64,000 bases of DNA. Origin: Shewanella oneidensis MR-1. Its GTDB lineage: Bacteria > Pseudomonadota > Gammaproteobacteria > Enterobacterales > Shewanellaceae. Under the pieces are notes generated by a model. The model had not been told where the DNA came from. It did no database searches and worked only from the letters and a program-made list of their open reading frames with translations. Every line of letters begins with the position of its first letter. The first letter of the stretch is position 1. A program made the position numbers and the translations under genes. This document shows positions 34,851-43,029 of this stretch, piece after piece. The DNA lies in contig NC_004347.2 in assembly GCF_000146165.2 (NCBI RefSeq), positions 496,001 through 560,000 on the forward strand, read 5' to 3'.

Positions 34851-35549
34851 TTATTTGATAAACGCGAAGGCATCGCCGTAGAGATGGGCTTCGTCTACTC
34901 CCATTTCGCGGAAGATTTCGCGGGCGGCGCCGACCATATCGAAACGACCGGCGATATAGATGTCATAGCCGTTGAGGCTAATAAAATCCTGCCTGATTTG
35001 CGCGAGCAGATTGGCGGTTTTACCTTGCCAATTAGCTGTGGCCTCTTCAACAACGGGTACAAAGTGTAACCAAGGATGGGCATCGTGCCATGCGCGGGCG
35101 ATGCTTTCGTAGTACATGGCATCTTGGGTGCGGCAACCCCAATACAGCGTGGTCTCAACCTGTTGGCCAAGGGCGATTTGTTGCTCGACAATACTCTTAA
35201 TGTAGGAGAAGCCAGTGCCACCGGCGATCAACAGGCGAGGGCGAATACTCTCATGGCGTAGATGAGCGTCGCCACCTGGCGCTTCGATATCGATATGCGT
35301 GCTATTACGCAATCTTTCAACCACTTGCATAGGATAGCTTTCGCTGACTGCCGCGCCAATATGCAGCTCAATCACCTCGGCATTAGGGGCTGAAGCGATA
35401 GAGAAGGGACGTTTGTCTTTTTCACCCATCACAACACACAGGTATTGCCCCGCCTGAAACGCTAAGGGGGTTTCGGGCGTTAACCACACCTGATAAACGG
35501 CATCGTTAAAGGGGGTTACTTTCTCTATCTTACAACGTATGGTTTTCAT
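34851..35549 (-). CDS. fre: NAD(P)H-flavin reductase Fre
   Basis: 232 residues from the ATG at 35549 (AAGGAAG before it; the in-frame TTG before it is less likely). FAD/flavin-binding barrel with RPFSIASAP (about 48-56), NAD-binding domain with LIAGGTGFSYIKSIVEQ (about 108-124) and LYWGCR, C-terminal DIYIAGRFDMVGAAREIF and YGDAFAFI. Matches Fre (LuxG-like), which reduces free FMN/FAD with NAD(P)H. Free reduced flavin is used in ubiquinone synthesis, and the UbiD gene lies 0.9 kb away on the same strand; this is the usual fre-ubiD pairing of gammaproteobacteria. Confidence 0.92.
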   Translation of the reverse strand: MKTIRCKIEKVTPFNDAVYQVWLTPETPLAFQAGQYLCVVMGEKDKRPFSIASAPNAEVIELHIGAAVSESYPMQVVERLRNSTHIDIEAPGGDAHLRHESIRPRLLIAGGTGFSYIKSIVEQQIALGQQVETTLYWGCRTQDAMYYESIARAWHDAHPWLHFVPVVEEATANWQGKTANLLAQIRQDFISLNGYDIYIAGRFDMVGAAREIFREMGVDEAHLYGDAFAFIK

Positions 35550-35716
35550 CAAACTTCCTTTGCACCTTTTTTATCTTGTTAGAGGTGTCGCATTAGGGCC
35601 ATTCGCGGCCAATTCTCTTGGCTTAAGTGGGGACTTACGTGATTACTTAAGCTGAATTATAGGGAACTGTTATTTATTTAGCATGTGCATGTATGTTGGT
35701 TCATTCTTGTAGGCAT

Positions 35717-36460
35717 TTATTCATTCATCCGTTGAGATAGAGCTGCTTTAAGGCTTTTTATTTTTGGTTTAATCATGCGTCTCATCACGGGGGATAACTC
35801 TAACCATCTTTCATACCAAAAAATGGCTAAGGTAAGGTCTTGTGGAATATCTGCTGTGCCTTCTTCATACATTTCGGCAAGGTCCCTTGCGGCGGCATCG
35901 CTACCTTGTTCAGCCGCCTTGCCGCGCCATAATATGGCTTGTGCGAAGTCTTTTTCGAGTCCACCTTCACCTGCTTCATACATGAGTGCGATTTGATAGA
36001 GTGCCCAATAGTGATTTTGTTCGCCCGCTTTGCGATACCAAAAAAGTGCTTCGGTTTTATCCTCACAATCCTGTGCCGTATAATACTGCGCCTCTGGATC
36101 TCCATGTTCAGCTGCAATACGCCTATCCTGCTTTTTCTCTGATGTTTCAATATACTGCTCAAGATGCTTTTCATGTAGAGAACAAACAGTTGCTATACAA
36201 AAGACACTGTGTGGTGCAGGCTTTAAACATAGAAGCCAATTTTCATCAGCAGATTTATAATGTCCTAGATTGGTTTCGTTATTCCAATTGGTTGGAGTCG
36301 TTACTGTTTTAAGGGTAGCGATTAGGGGCTTCATTGTTCCTGGGACAGAAAACATCACACCGTAATTGTCCAGTTTTGATACTTGCTCTAGGTTTATGCC
36401 TACTTTTTCAAACAAAGCATTAAGCAGGGTGACCAGTTGCTCTTGTGTATCAATACGCAT
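35717..36460 (-). CDS. Sel1-repeat protein with an N-terminal SUKH/SMI1-like-sized domain of unknown type
   Basis: 247 residues. The ATG at 36460 has AGGA 7 nt upstream; the ATG at 36466 is too close to it. The first ~115 residues are soluble and not recognised (GVMFSVPGTMKPLIATLKTV). The rest holds two to three Sel1-type repeats: EALFWYRKAGEQNHYWALYQIALMYEAG, AQAILWRGKAAEQGSDAAARDLAEMYEEG, LAIFWYERWLEL. Sel1 repeats bind other proteins. It begins 8 bp past the ubiD stop, so it could be co-transcribed with ubiD. Confidence 0.7.
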   Translation of the reverse strand: MRIDTQEQLVTLLNALFEKVGINLEQVSKLDNYGVMFSVPGTMKPLIATLKTVTTPTNWNNETNLGHYKSADENWLLCLKPAPHSVFCIATVCSLHEKHLEQYIETSEKKQDRRIAAEHGDPEAQYYTAQDCEDKTEALFWYRKAGEQNHYWALYQIALMYEAGEGGLEKDFAQAILWRGKAAEQGSDAAARDLAEMYEEGTADIPQDLTLAIFWYERWLELSPVMRRMIKPKIKSLKAALSQRMNE

Positions 36461-36473
36461 GAACATTTCCTTT

Positions 36474-37940
36474 TTACGATATCCCTAACTCATCCCAAAT
36501 TGAGTCGATTTTTTGTTTAACCTTAGGGTCCATTACTATCGGGGTGCCCCATTCGCGGTTGGTTTCGCCTTCCCACTTATTGGTGGCATCGAGACCCATT
36601 TTTGAACCTAAGCCCACTACAGGGGAGGCAAAATCGAGGTAATCGATAGGGGTGTTATCGATCATCACCGTATCGCGTTTAGGGTCCATACGGGTGGTAA
36701 TGGCCCAAATCACATCGTTCCAGTCGCGACAATTGACATCGTCATCAACCACCACAATAAATTTGGTATACATAAACTGGCGCAGGAAGGACCAAGCGCC
36801 CATCATCACCCGTTTAGCGTGGCCGGGATATTGTTTGCGAATGGAGATCACCGCCATCCGGTACGAACAACCCTCAGGCGGAAGATAAAAATCAATAATT
36901 TCAGGGTATTGCTTACGCAAGATTGGCACAAACACTTCGTTTAATGCGACCCCAAGCATGGCGGGTTCATCCGGTGGACGGCCAGTATAGGTGCTGTGGT
37001 AAATCGGATCTTTACGGTGAGTAATATGAGTCACGGTAAAGACAGGGAATTTATCCGTCTCGTTGTAGTAACCAGTGTGGTCGCCGTAGGGGCCTTCTTC
37101 GGCCATTTCGTTAGGGTCAATATAACCTTCGAGGATAATCTCGCTGCTGGCTGGCACTTCTAAATCGCAGCTTAAGGCTTTGCAGACTTCGGTGCGCTCG
37201 CCGCGCAGTAGTCCCGCAAAGGCGTATTCGCTCATAGCATCAGGCACTGGGGTGACTGCGCCTAAAATGGTTACTGGATCGGAGCCTAAGGCAACAACCA
37301 CAGGGTAACGTTCGCCGGGGAATTGTTCTTTAAAATCAGCAAAGTCGAGCGCGCCACCACGGTGGGAGAGCCAACGCATAATGAGTTTATTCTTACCAAG
37401 CAATTGCTGACGGTAGATGCCTAAGTTTTGGCGGCTCTTACGCGGCCCTTTGGTGATGGTTAAGCCCCATGTGACCAGCGGCGCCACATCGCCTGGCCAG
37501 CAATGCTGAATCGGTAACTGGGTTAAATCAACATCATCACCGGTTTTAACCACTTGCTGACAGGCAGGATTACGTACAGTCTTGGGCGGCATATTCAAGG
37601 CTTGCTTGAACATAGGGATTTTTGAAATCGCATCTTTAAAACCGCGTGGTGGCTCGGGTTCTTTTAAAAACGCCAATAGCTCACCGACTTCGCGTAGCGC
37701 TAACGGATCATCTTTACCCAGCGCCATGGCAACGCGTTTGGGTGTACCAAATAGGTTGGCCAGTACTGGCATGGAGTGATTGGTGGGATTTTCGAACAGA
37801 AGTGCAGGGCCTTGGGCGCGCAGAACGCGATCGGCGATCTCTGTCATTTCTAAATGAGGATCAACGGGGTAGCTAATGCGTTTGAGTTCGCCATTGGCTT
37901 CCAGATGATCAATAAAGCTGCGTAAATCCTTAAAACTCAT
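36474..37940 (-). CDS. ubiD: 4-hydroxy-3-polyprenylbenzoate decarboxylase UbiD
   Basis: 488 residues, the usual UbiD length. Signatures: [30 protein letters not shown] near the start, the prenyl-FMN/metal site [26 protein letters not shown] and the catalytic E-R-E region ([45 protein letters not shown]). It removes the carboxyl group in ubiquinone synthesis with prenylated FMN made by UbiX. Full length and intact. Confidence 0.97.
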   Translation of the reverse strand: MSFKDLRSFIDHLEANGELKRISYPVDPHLEMTEIADRVLRAQGPALLFENPTNHSMPVLANLFGTPKRVAMALGKDDPLALREVGELLAFLKEPEPPRGFKDAISKIPMFKQALNMPPKTVRNPACQQVVKTGDDVDLTQLPIQHCWPGDVAPLVTWGLTITKGPRKSRQNLGIYRQQLLGKNKLIMRWLSHRGGALDFADFKEQFPGERYPVVVALGSDPVTILGAVTPVPDAMSEYAFAGLLRGERTEVCKALSCDLEVPASSEIILEGYIDPNEMAEEGPYGDHTGYYNETDKFPVFTVTHITHRKDPIYHSTYTGRPPDEPAMLGVALNEVFVPILRKQYPEIIDFYLPPEGCSYRMAVISIRKQYPGHAKRVMMGAWSFLRQFMYTKFIVVVDDDVNCRDWNDVIWAITTRMDPKRDTVMIDNTPIDYLDFASPVVGLGSKMGLDATNKWEGETNREWGTPIVMDPKVKQKIDSIWDELGIS

Positions 37941-38098
37941 GTGGAAATAGCCTCTGCAGTGGAAATCCGTGTGGCGCGCACTATAGCATTTTTCTGTTTT
38001 AGGGTTAACCTATTCAGTGATCTTCCAGCGTTGGAAGCGTAAAATGCTTGTCTTAGGTCTATGTTTATTTGACCCGTGCTCGGTATCTCGAGGTTTAT

Positions 38099-38857
38099 AT
38101 GACGCTATCTTCATTCCTTGTTAAAGATAAATGCCTTCAACTTCAATCAGTTTACTTAAGTAAGCCGGCTGTGCCTTGGCATAAAACAGGCTTGGCCCTG
38201 TCTTTACTCGGCGCATTGTTGATCGGTGGACTAGCCGTGCCAGATTGGGCTATTGCGGGGGATCGAGGCACAAATGATCGCTATAGCGAGAGTTATGGAC
38301 GCCAAGATAATTACTACAAAAAGCATCATAAACATAGTGATAGCCACCGTTACTATCGCCCTTATTACCGTCCTTATTATCCTTGGGGATTGGGTTTAGG
38401 GGTTGGCTTGGCGACGGGCTGGAACCTTGGCTATGGCTGGAATGATGGGGTGTGGAATGACGACTGGCGTTGGAATCGCGAGCGTTACTGGCATTCACCC
38501 TATTCGGGCATCGGCTTGTCGATCCCGACGGGCTATGATGATACGCCAGTGGCCATTTCTGCGCCTGTGCGTGTTACCACCAGTATGCAATATTCACCAA
38601 GCGAAGGTCGTATGGTGTCGAATATGCCATCGAATAGCGCAACTGTGATATCGGCGGCTTCGACGGCGAGAGCATCAACAGTCTCAGCGGAGCAAACTGT
38701 CGCAGTTCCCCGTGCACGAGCGGCTCGTAGCGTGTCGAGTTTGCCGAGCAATGCCAGAATCGTCCAGCAAGATGGCCGGACCTTGTATGAATGGCAAGGT
38801 ACACTTTATGCCTTTGATTGGAATAGCCAAACCTATCAAGAGCAGTTAGTGAAATAA
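38099..38857 (+). CDS. Exported Tyr/His-rich protein of unknown function
   Basis: 252 residues from the ATG at 38099 (GAGG 5 nt upstream). The N terminus is long with a hydrophobic export segment (TGLALSLLGALLIGGLAVPDWAIA, about 33-56). It is followed by a Tyr/His-rich stretch (YYKKHHKHSDSHRYYRPYYRPYYPW) and a Gly/Trp-rich stretch (GWNLGYGWNDGVWNDDWRWN). The C-terminal part NARIVQQDGRTLYEWQGTLYAFDWNSQTYQ is a compact domain seen in similar small proteobacterial exported proteins (DUF6515-like, unsure). No enzyme motif. Its terminator at 39164 is separated from it by a MITE. Confidence 0.65.
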   Translation: MTLSSFLVKDKCLQLQSVYLSKPAVPWHKTGLALSLLGALLIGGLAVPDWAIAGDRGTNDRYSESYGRQDNYYKKHHKHSDSHRYYRPYYRPYYPWGLGLGVGLATGWNLGYGWNDGVWNDDWRWNRERYWHSPYSGIGLSIPTGYDDTPVAISAPVRVTTSMQYSPSEGRMVSNMPSNSATVISAASTARASTVSAEQTVAVPRARAARSVSSLPSNARIVQQDGRTLYEWQGTLYAFDWNSQTYQEQLVK

Positions 38858-38877
38858 CTTATTCCTAGGGCGTGTTG

Positions 38878-39146
38878 ACGTTTCAGGGTTATTTTTGCAG
38901 CAATTTGGCTGGCGTTTATGCAAGGCAAAGTCCGTGCAGTGTAGTTATTCTACATAAACGGACGATAACGCAGCAGAAACGTCAGCCAAATGCTGCCCGA
39001 AGGGTTCGTCTGGCAAGCTCTTGCTGTTACTTTCGGTCATAAGAGCCGCTTGTCATTTGGGTAGAATAACGACACATCATTCCTCGTTTCGCTAGCACGA
39101 ACTTGCCAGAACGAACAAAATCTAATCTCGAAACGTCAACACGCCC
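38878..39146. mobile_element. MITE copy 2 (269 bp, TA target duplication)
   Basis: Same terminal repeats GGGCGTGTTGACGTTTC as copy 1 at 18083, flanked by TA. It has the same inner inverted pairs with a small expansion in the middle (around 39022-39052). It sits between the stop codon of the Tyr-rich gene and that gene's terminator. Confidence 0.85.
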
Positions 39147-39163
39147 TAGCAATGCTTTTATGA

Positions 39164-39192
39164 CAGGAGCCCCGAGTGGGCTCCTGTTTTTT
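39164..39192 (+). terminator. Strong Rho-independent terminator
   Basis: CAGGAGCCC (39164-39172), loop CGAGT, GGGCTCCTG (39178-39186), then six T. Most likely the original terminator of the gene ending at 38857, displaced about 270 bp by the MITE. Confidence 0.88.
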
Positions 39193-39321
39193 CAGCCTGT
39201 AGTCGATTTATTGAATCGTGTAGAAATTACTGGCGGCTGCCCAATGCCGGTTTTAGTCTTTACGCTGCGCATCTTGGTATTAAGCGGCAGCATTCCATTC
39301 GTCGCCTACACATTCATGTCT

Positions 39322-39999
39322 TTAACCCCGTTGAATGGTGATATCGGCAATATAGCCATGTTCTGTGGCGAGTAGCGCCTGTTTGAGCATGCCCGCGGCT
39401 TCATCGGCGGACATAAAGCTTGAAGTATCTACCGATTTGCCGCTGCTTGGCCAAAAGCCGGTATCCATACCGCCGGGATAAACGGCAATCAACTTCATCG
39501 GGCTTTGCTTTAGCTCTAAACGCACCGATTCGATAAAGCCCCTAACTGCCCATTTTGCCGCGCAGTAGGTTGACTCGCCCGCCTTAGCTGCAAGGGCGGC
39601 GGTAGACATGACCACAACAACTGTGATTGCTTGATTTTTATAGCGTTTCACCAGCTCGCGCACTAATAGAATGGTTGAGGTGACATTGTTATTCAGCAGT
39701 GTTTTGATCTCGCGCGCGCCTTGGTTTTCAAGGGCACCAAAGTAACCACTACCAGCGCAGTGGATAACAGTTGCTGGCGAGTCGGTGAGGCCATCAAACA
39801 GGGCTTCGACACTTGCTTCATCACTTAAGTCTGCAGCAATCGCCGTAATAGCTTGTTGTGAAAATGGACTCAGGGCATTGGCCACTGTATGCAGGCGGTT
39901 TGCATCGCGCCCGGTTAAGGTGAGAGCTTGGTTATCCTTGGCATAGAGTGCAGCGAGTGCGGCGCCTAAACCACTGCTTGCGCCAGTAATCAGTATCAT
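39322..39999 (-). CDS. Short-chain dehydrogenase/reductase
   Basis: 225 residues with a Rossmann fold: TGASSGLGAALA (4-16, TGxxxGxG), HCAGSGYFG (about 80-88, NAG-like motif), active-site Ser in VMSTAALAAKAGESTYCAAKWAV with Y and K of YxxxK (about 142-146), PGGMDTGFW. It reduces or oxidises an unknown alcohol or ketone with NAD(P). SD AGAGGT. It lies 18 bp after the AccB-like gene on the same strand and may be in one operon with aroQ and it. Confidence 0.9.
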   Translation of the reverse strand: MILITGASSGLGAALAALYAKDNQALTLTGRDANRLHTVANALSPFSQQAITAIAADLSDEASVEALFDGLTDSPATVIHCAGSGYFGALENQGAREIKTLLNNNVTSTILLVRELVKRYKNQAITVVVVMSTAALAAKAGESTYCAAKWAVRGFIESVRLELKQSPMKLIAVYPGGMDTGFWPSSGKSVDTSSFMSADEAAGMLKQALLATEHGYIADITIQRG

Positions 40000-40017
40000 C
40001 TTTACCTCTTAATTCTA

Positions 40018-40476
40018 TTAAGAAATCTCGATTAACGTAAATAGGGGTTGGTCAAAGGCGACTTCATCACCCTCTTTCACCCAAATAGCGCCAATGATGC
40101 CATCGCGTTCGGCCTCGATGGGATTTTGCATCCGCATAGCTTCGATAATGCAGAGCGTGTCTCCCTGAATGACCCTTTGGCCAACGCGTACCAATGGTGC
40201 ATCAGCGAGGTTTTTCGCAGCATGAAAGGTGCCTACCATAGGAGAGACTTGCACAAAGCCTTCAATCACAGGCATGGCATTGCGGGATTGAGTGGGCTTT
40301 TGGGGCTGTACCGAGGGCTGTGTGGAACTTATCGCGCTACCTTGTGCGCTCGCGGGATTCGGGCTGTAGCGCGTAATGCGGATAGACTCCTCACCTTCGG
40401 AAATCGCCAGTTCTGCAATTCCTGATTCCTGTACTAATTCAATCAGTTTTTTAATTTTCCGCAGGTCAACGGCCAT
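40018..40476 (-). CDS. AccB-like protein lacking the biotin-accepting lysine
   Basis: 152 residues, the full length of AccB (biotin carboxyl carrier protein of acetyl-CoA carboxylase). The N terminus DLRKIKKLIELVQESGIAELAISEGEESIRITR, the Pro/Ala/Gln-rich linker and the C-terminal biotinyl domain (SPMVGTFHAA...VIQGDTLCIIEAMRMQNPIEAE) are all present. The biotin site reads EAMRM instead of EAMKM: Lys is Arg115 (CGG, 40132-40134). Without the lysine it cannot be biotinylated in the normal way. aroQ lies upstream, as in the aroQ-accB-accC operon, but accC is absent and an SDR gene follows. Probably a second, drifted or re-purposed aroQ-accB copy. Confidence 0.85.
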   Translation of the reverse strand: MAVDLRKIKKLIELVQESGIAELAISEGEESIRITRYSPNPASAQGSAISSTQPSVQPQKPTQSRNAMPVIEGFVQVSPMVGTFHAAKNLADAPLVRVGQRVIQGDTLCIIEAMRMQNPIEAERDGIIGAIWVKEGDEVAFDQPLFTLIEIS

Positions 40477-40513
40477 CGTTTGATACTCCCTGTGCCAGCT
40501 TTTGCTGTCCGTA

Positions 40514-40954
40514 TTAGGTCGCGGACTTCAGTCTTTTAATTGCCGCTGTTAAAGCAAATTCATAGCCTTGGGCGCCAAAGCCGCAAATCACCCCAATCGC
40601 CTTATCGGACAAATAGGAGTGGTGGCGGAAAGGTTCGCGGGCATGCACATTGGATAAGTGCACTTCGTAAAAGGGAATGTCCACCCCAAGTAGTGCATCG
40701 CGCAGGGCAACACTGGTGTGGGTAAAGGCCGCGGGGTTGATAATAATCATCTGTGCATCGGTGGCATGGATAGCGTTGATCAGCTCAAATTCGGCGTTCG
40801 ATTGAATATGTTCAAGCTGCACGCCAGCAGCCTGAGCTTGCTCATTTAGCTGGGCCACAATATCGGCTAAGGTTTGATGACCGTAAACACTGGGCTCTCG
40901 GCGGCCAAGGAGATTTAAATTGGGGCCATTGATGAGCAGAACTTTATGATTCAT
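40514..40954 (-). CDS. aroQ: Type II 3-dehydroquinate dehydratase AroQ
   Basis: 146 residues, normal length. [17 protein letters not shown] (9-25, with the catalytic loop Arg and Tyr), [36 protein letters not shown] with the catalytic His. Converts 3-dehydroquinate to 3-dehydroshikimate in the shikimate pathway. SD AAAGGAA. All active-site residues that can be seen are present. Heads the aroQ - accB-like - SDR run. It may be a second aroQ beside a housekeeping copy linked to accC; that cannot be checked here. Confidence 0.93.
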   Translation of the reverse strand: MNHKVLLINGPNLNLLGRREPSVYGHQTLADIVAQLNEQAQAAGVQLEHIQSNAEFELINAIHATDAQMIIINPAAFTHTSVALRDALLGVDIPFYEVHLSNVHAREPFRHHSYLSDKAIGVICGFGAQGYEFALTAAIKRLKSAT

Positions 40955-41055
40955 TACGCTTTCCTTTTACGACATGCCTTAACAGATGGAATGCCATTAA
41001 CTTAACCTGTTCGGGCGGATTTTGCATTATGAATGTCGTTACCGCTTAAGTTGGC

Positions 41056-41469
41056 TCAATCCAACTTAAATTGGCGCATCGCTTTAGTGGCGCCGCGTTG
41101 CTTTTTTGTGTCTAAGCGTTTGGTTTGGCTGCTTTTGGTTGCTCGGGTGGGGATACGTTTTTTGGCGACATCCGCGACACTGGCAACTAGCGCAATAAAT
41201 TGCACCAAGGCGGTTTGTCGATTGGCATCTTGGCTGCGACTGGCCTGGCATTTAATGATGATTTTGCCGCTTGCTGTAATCCTATGGTCAGCTTTTTGCA
41301 GCAGACGCTGCTGATAAAACTCGGGTAAGGAGGAATTTTTGATATCAAAAATCAATTGCGCCGCGGTGGACACTTTATTGACATTCTGCCCGCCAGCCCC
41401 ACTTGAGCGGATAAATTGCCACTCGATTTCATTTTCAGGAAGTTCCACACGGTTTGAGATTTTTATCAT
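41056..41469 (-). CDS. arfB: Peptidyl-tRNA hydrolase ArfB (YaeJ/ICT1), ribosome rescue
   Basis: 137 residues from the ATG at 41469, which gives MIKISNRVELPENEIEW, lining up with the E. coli ArfB N terminus; longer frames up to 41580 are unlikely. The catalytic GGQ is in RSSGAGGQNVNKVST (about 20-34). The basic C-terminal tail (KKRIPTRATKSSQTKRLDTKKQRGATK) is what enters the empty mRNA channel of stalled ribosomes. It frees peptides from non-stop ribosomes. Confidence 0.92.
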   Translation of the reverse strand: MIKISNRVELPENEIEWQFIRSSGAGGQNVNKVSTAAQLIFDIKNSSLPEFYQQRLLQKADHRITASGKIIIKCQASRSQDANRQTALVQFIALVASVADVAKKRIPTRATKSSQTKRLDTKKQRGATKAMRQFKLD

Positions 41470-41608
41470 GGCAGACTTAGGCATGGATTGAGAAGCTGGC
41501 AATAACTGCTTATGGCTTTTCAATAGATTTGTTATCATCGGGCGCATTCTTGCAGGGCAGGAGTGTTTGCCCGTTCGCAAAATAGTGTTCTCGTTTCGGA
41601 GTGCCTTT

Positions 41609-41974
41609 ATGTTATGCCAAATCCCCGATATTGCTAAGGGTGTTATTAGTCTTTTTGCTAGTGGTCGACTCTCTTCTGCCGATTATCGGACTCGTTTACA
41701 GCCAGCAATTAAAAGTTACCGCAAGGATTGGGGGCAGGTTTGCCTGTATATCGAGGCAGACGTTTTGCTTGAAGGTTGGGAATTTGAATCGTTAACGGGC
41801 AGTGGCGAAGTGCAACTGCCAAATTTTGAAGCCCTAGTTTTTGTGGGCGGCCCCGATTGGGTGGGTAATGCGGTGCGTTTACTCGGTCCTTTTATGCAGG
41901 GCGAGGTGGCTTGGTTCCCCTTGGAGCAAAAAGCCAAAGCGATCGCTTGGATTGCTAAACGTTCAACGTTTTAA
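41609..41974 (+). CDS. SpoIIAA/STAS-like protein
   Basis: 121 residues from the ATG at 41609 (CGGAG before it). Pattern of SpoIIAA-like (DUF3478) proteins: IADVLLEGWEFES region with VCLYIEADVLLEGWEF, then VFVGGPDWVGNAVRLLGPFM and WFPLEQKAKAIAWI. Soluble and small, usually linked to membrane or lipid processes, function unknown. Divergent from arfB. Confidence 0.75.
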   Translation: MLCQIPDIAKGVISLFASGRLSSADYRTRLQPAIKSYRKDWGQVCLYIEADVLLEGWEFESLTGSGEVQLPNFEALVFVGGPDWVGNAVRLLGPFMQGEVAWFPLEQKAKAIAWIAKRSTF

Positions 41975-42005
41975 TGGCCCAGTGGGTATAACTGATAGGG
42001 AATGA

Positions 42006-42212
42006 ATGATGTTTTTGTTGAAATTGATGACTACCAAACCGAAAGTAAAACTGGGCGCAATGGCCTTAGCGTTAGCCTTTACCGCGGGCTTAACTGCCTG
42101 TGCGCCAGAGGTGGGTAGTGACGCTTGGTGTAAGCAAATGAAGGAAAAACCTTCGGGTGATTGGACGGCAAATGAAGCCGCTGATTATGCCAAACACTGC
42201 GTATTTAAGTAA
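42006..42212 (+). CDS. Small DUF3012 lipoprotein
   Basis: 68 residues. Signal peptide with lipobox GLTAC-A; the mature part APEVGSDAWCKQMKEKPSGDWTANEAADYAKHCVF has two Cys that could form a disulfide, the DUF3012 pattern. The start could be the ATG at 42006 or 42009. Role unknown. It lies 31 bp after the STAS-like gene. Confidence 0.75.
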   Translation: MMFLLKLMTTKPKVKLGAMALALAFTAGLTACAPEVGSDAWCKQMKEKPSGDWTANEAADYAKHCVFK

Positions 42213-42231
42213 ATTTTTCAGGTGAATAGCA

Positions 42232-42266
42232 TCACAGCTTGGCTCGTGCTGACTTGCAAGCTGTGA
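42232..42266 (+). terminator. Hairpin after the DUF3012 gene
   Basis: TCACAGCTTG (42232-42241) and CAAGCTGTGA (42257-42266), a perfect 10-bp stem with a 15-nt loop. No strong T run follows, so termination is not certain. Confidence 0.45.
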
Positions 42267-42331
42267 ACTTATGTTTAAAATGACTGTCAGATATTTGCAC
42301 CAACCCTTACTGAATTGTTAATAGGTGATAT

Positions 42332-42814
42332 TTGATTTCGACCGCTAAGCCATTCTTTAGCCGAATGGTGACCCTACTGATAGCCATAATCGTGCTGCAA
42401 TTTGCGGGCGCGAATTTGGGTGCGCATCAGTTACATGCGGGCAATGGCGTTGAAGAAGCTGAAAATCATCCTCACCTGCAATTTAGCGTACCCGTTACCA
42501 CCTTAGCTGAATGTGTGGATTGTGTTTGCCCAAATGAACAGACATTTGGATCTCATTCTGAGGTATTTGGCGAAGCAGCACTCAACGAGAGTATCTCAGC
42601 AGCAAGTGCGAGTGGTCACTCACATTTAGTACAAATCACAGAAATTCAAGATTTTGATCTTTGCCTCGACTGCCAATGCCACGGCGGTCATCTGGCCTTG
42701 CTATCCCATTCTGAAAACCAAGCTCTAACAGCACTTGAAACGGCTTACGTGCCAACGGATTTAACCTATTTCCCGCCTGATCAATTACCTAAATATCGTC
42801 CACCCATAGTTTAA
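42332..42814 (+). CDS. Cys/His-rich exported protein upstream of czcCBA
   Basis: 160 residues, probably from the TTG at 42332, which has AGGTGA a few bases upstream; the next ATG is at 42365. A signal-type segment (MVTLLIAIIVLQFAGANLGAH) is followed by two copies of a Cys motif, ECVDCVC and LCLDCQCHGGH, and many His (HQLHAG, ENHPHLQ, GHSHL, LSHSEN). It looks like a periplasmic metal-binding protein, comparable in place to CzcI/CnrX-type leaders of czc operons but not clearly related. It likely binds the metal that CzcCBA exports. Confidence 0.65.
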   Translation: MISTAKPFFSRMVTLLIAIIVLQFAGANLGAHQLHAGNGVEEAENHPHLQFSVPVTTLAECVDCVCPNEQTFGSHSEVFGEAALNESISAASASGHSHLVQITEIQDFDLCLDCQCHGGHLALLSHSENQALTALETAYVPTDLTYFPPDQLPKYRPPIV

Positions 42815-43029
42815 CTTTCAATATCTGCTTATCGCTGGCTGCGCTTCGTAAGTGCTCGCCGTAATAAGCCTTTTTATTTATCCCCAAAGCATCGATTTTT
42901 GGCCTTTACGGCCTAGCTCGCGCTAGCGCATTGAGCTTAATCGACATTTTGCCTAAGGGATGCATTCGATTGGTACTTATACGCCTATTGCGTGGGACCA
43001 ATCCTATTTCGATATTGTTAGGAATTGCG

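Noticed and set aside
34785..35069. Plus-strand frame over the end of fre
   Set aside because: It is antisense to a clear Fre coding sequence and begins inside a terminator hairpin.
41470..41580. Longer start for ArfB (up to 41580)
   Set aside because: The ATG at 41469 matches the usual ArfB N terminus; the extra residues do not and would reach into the promoter of the divergent gene.
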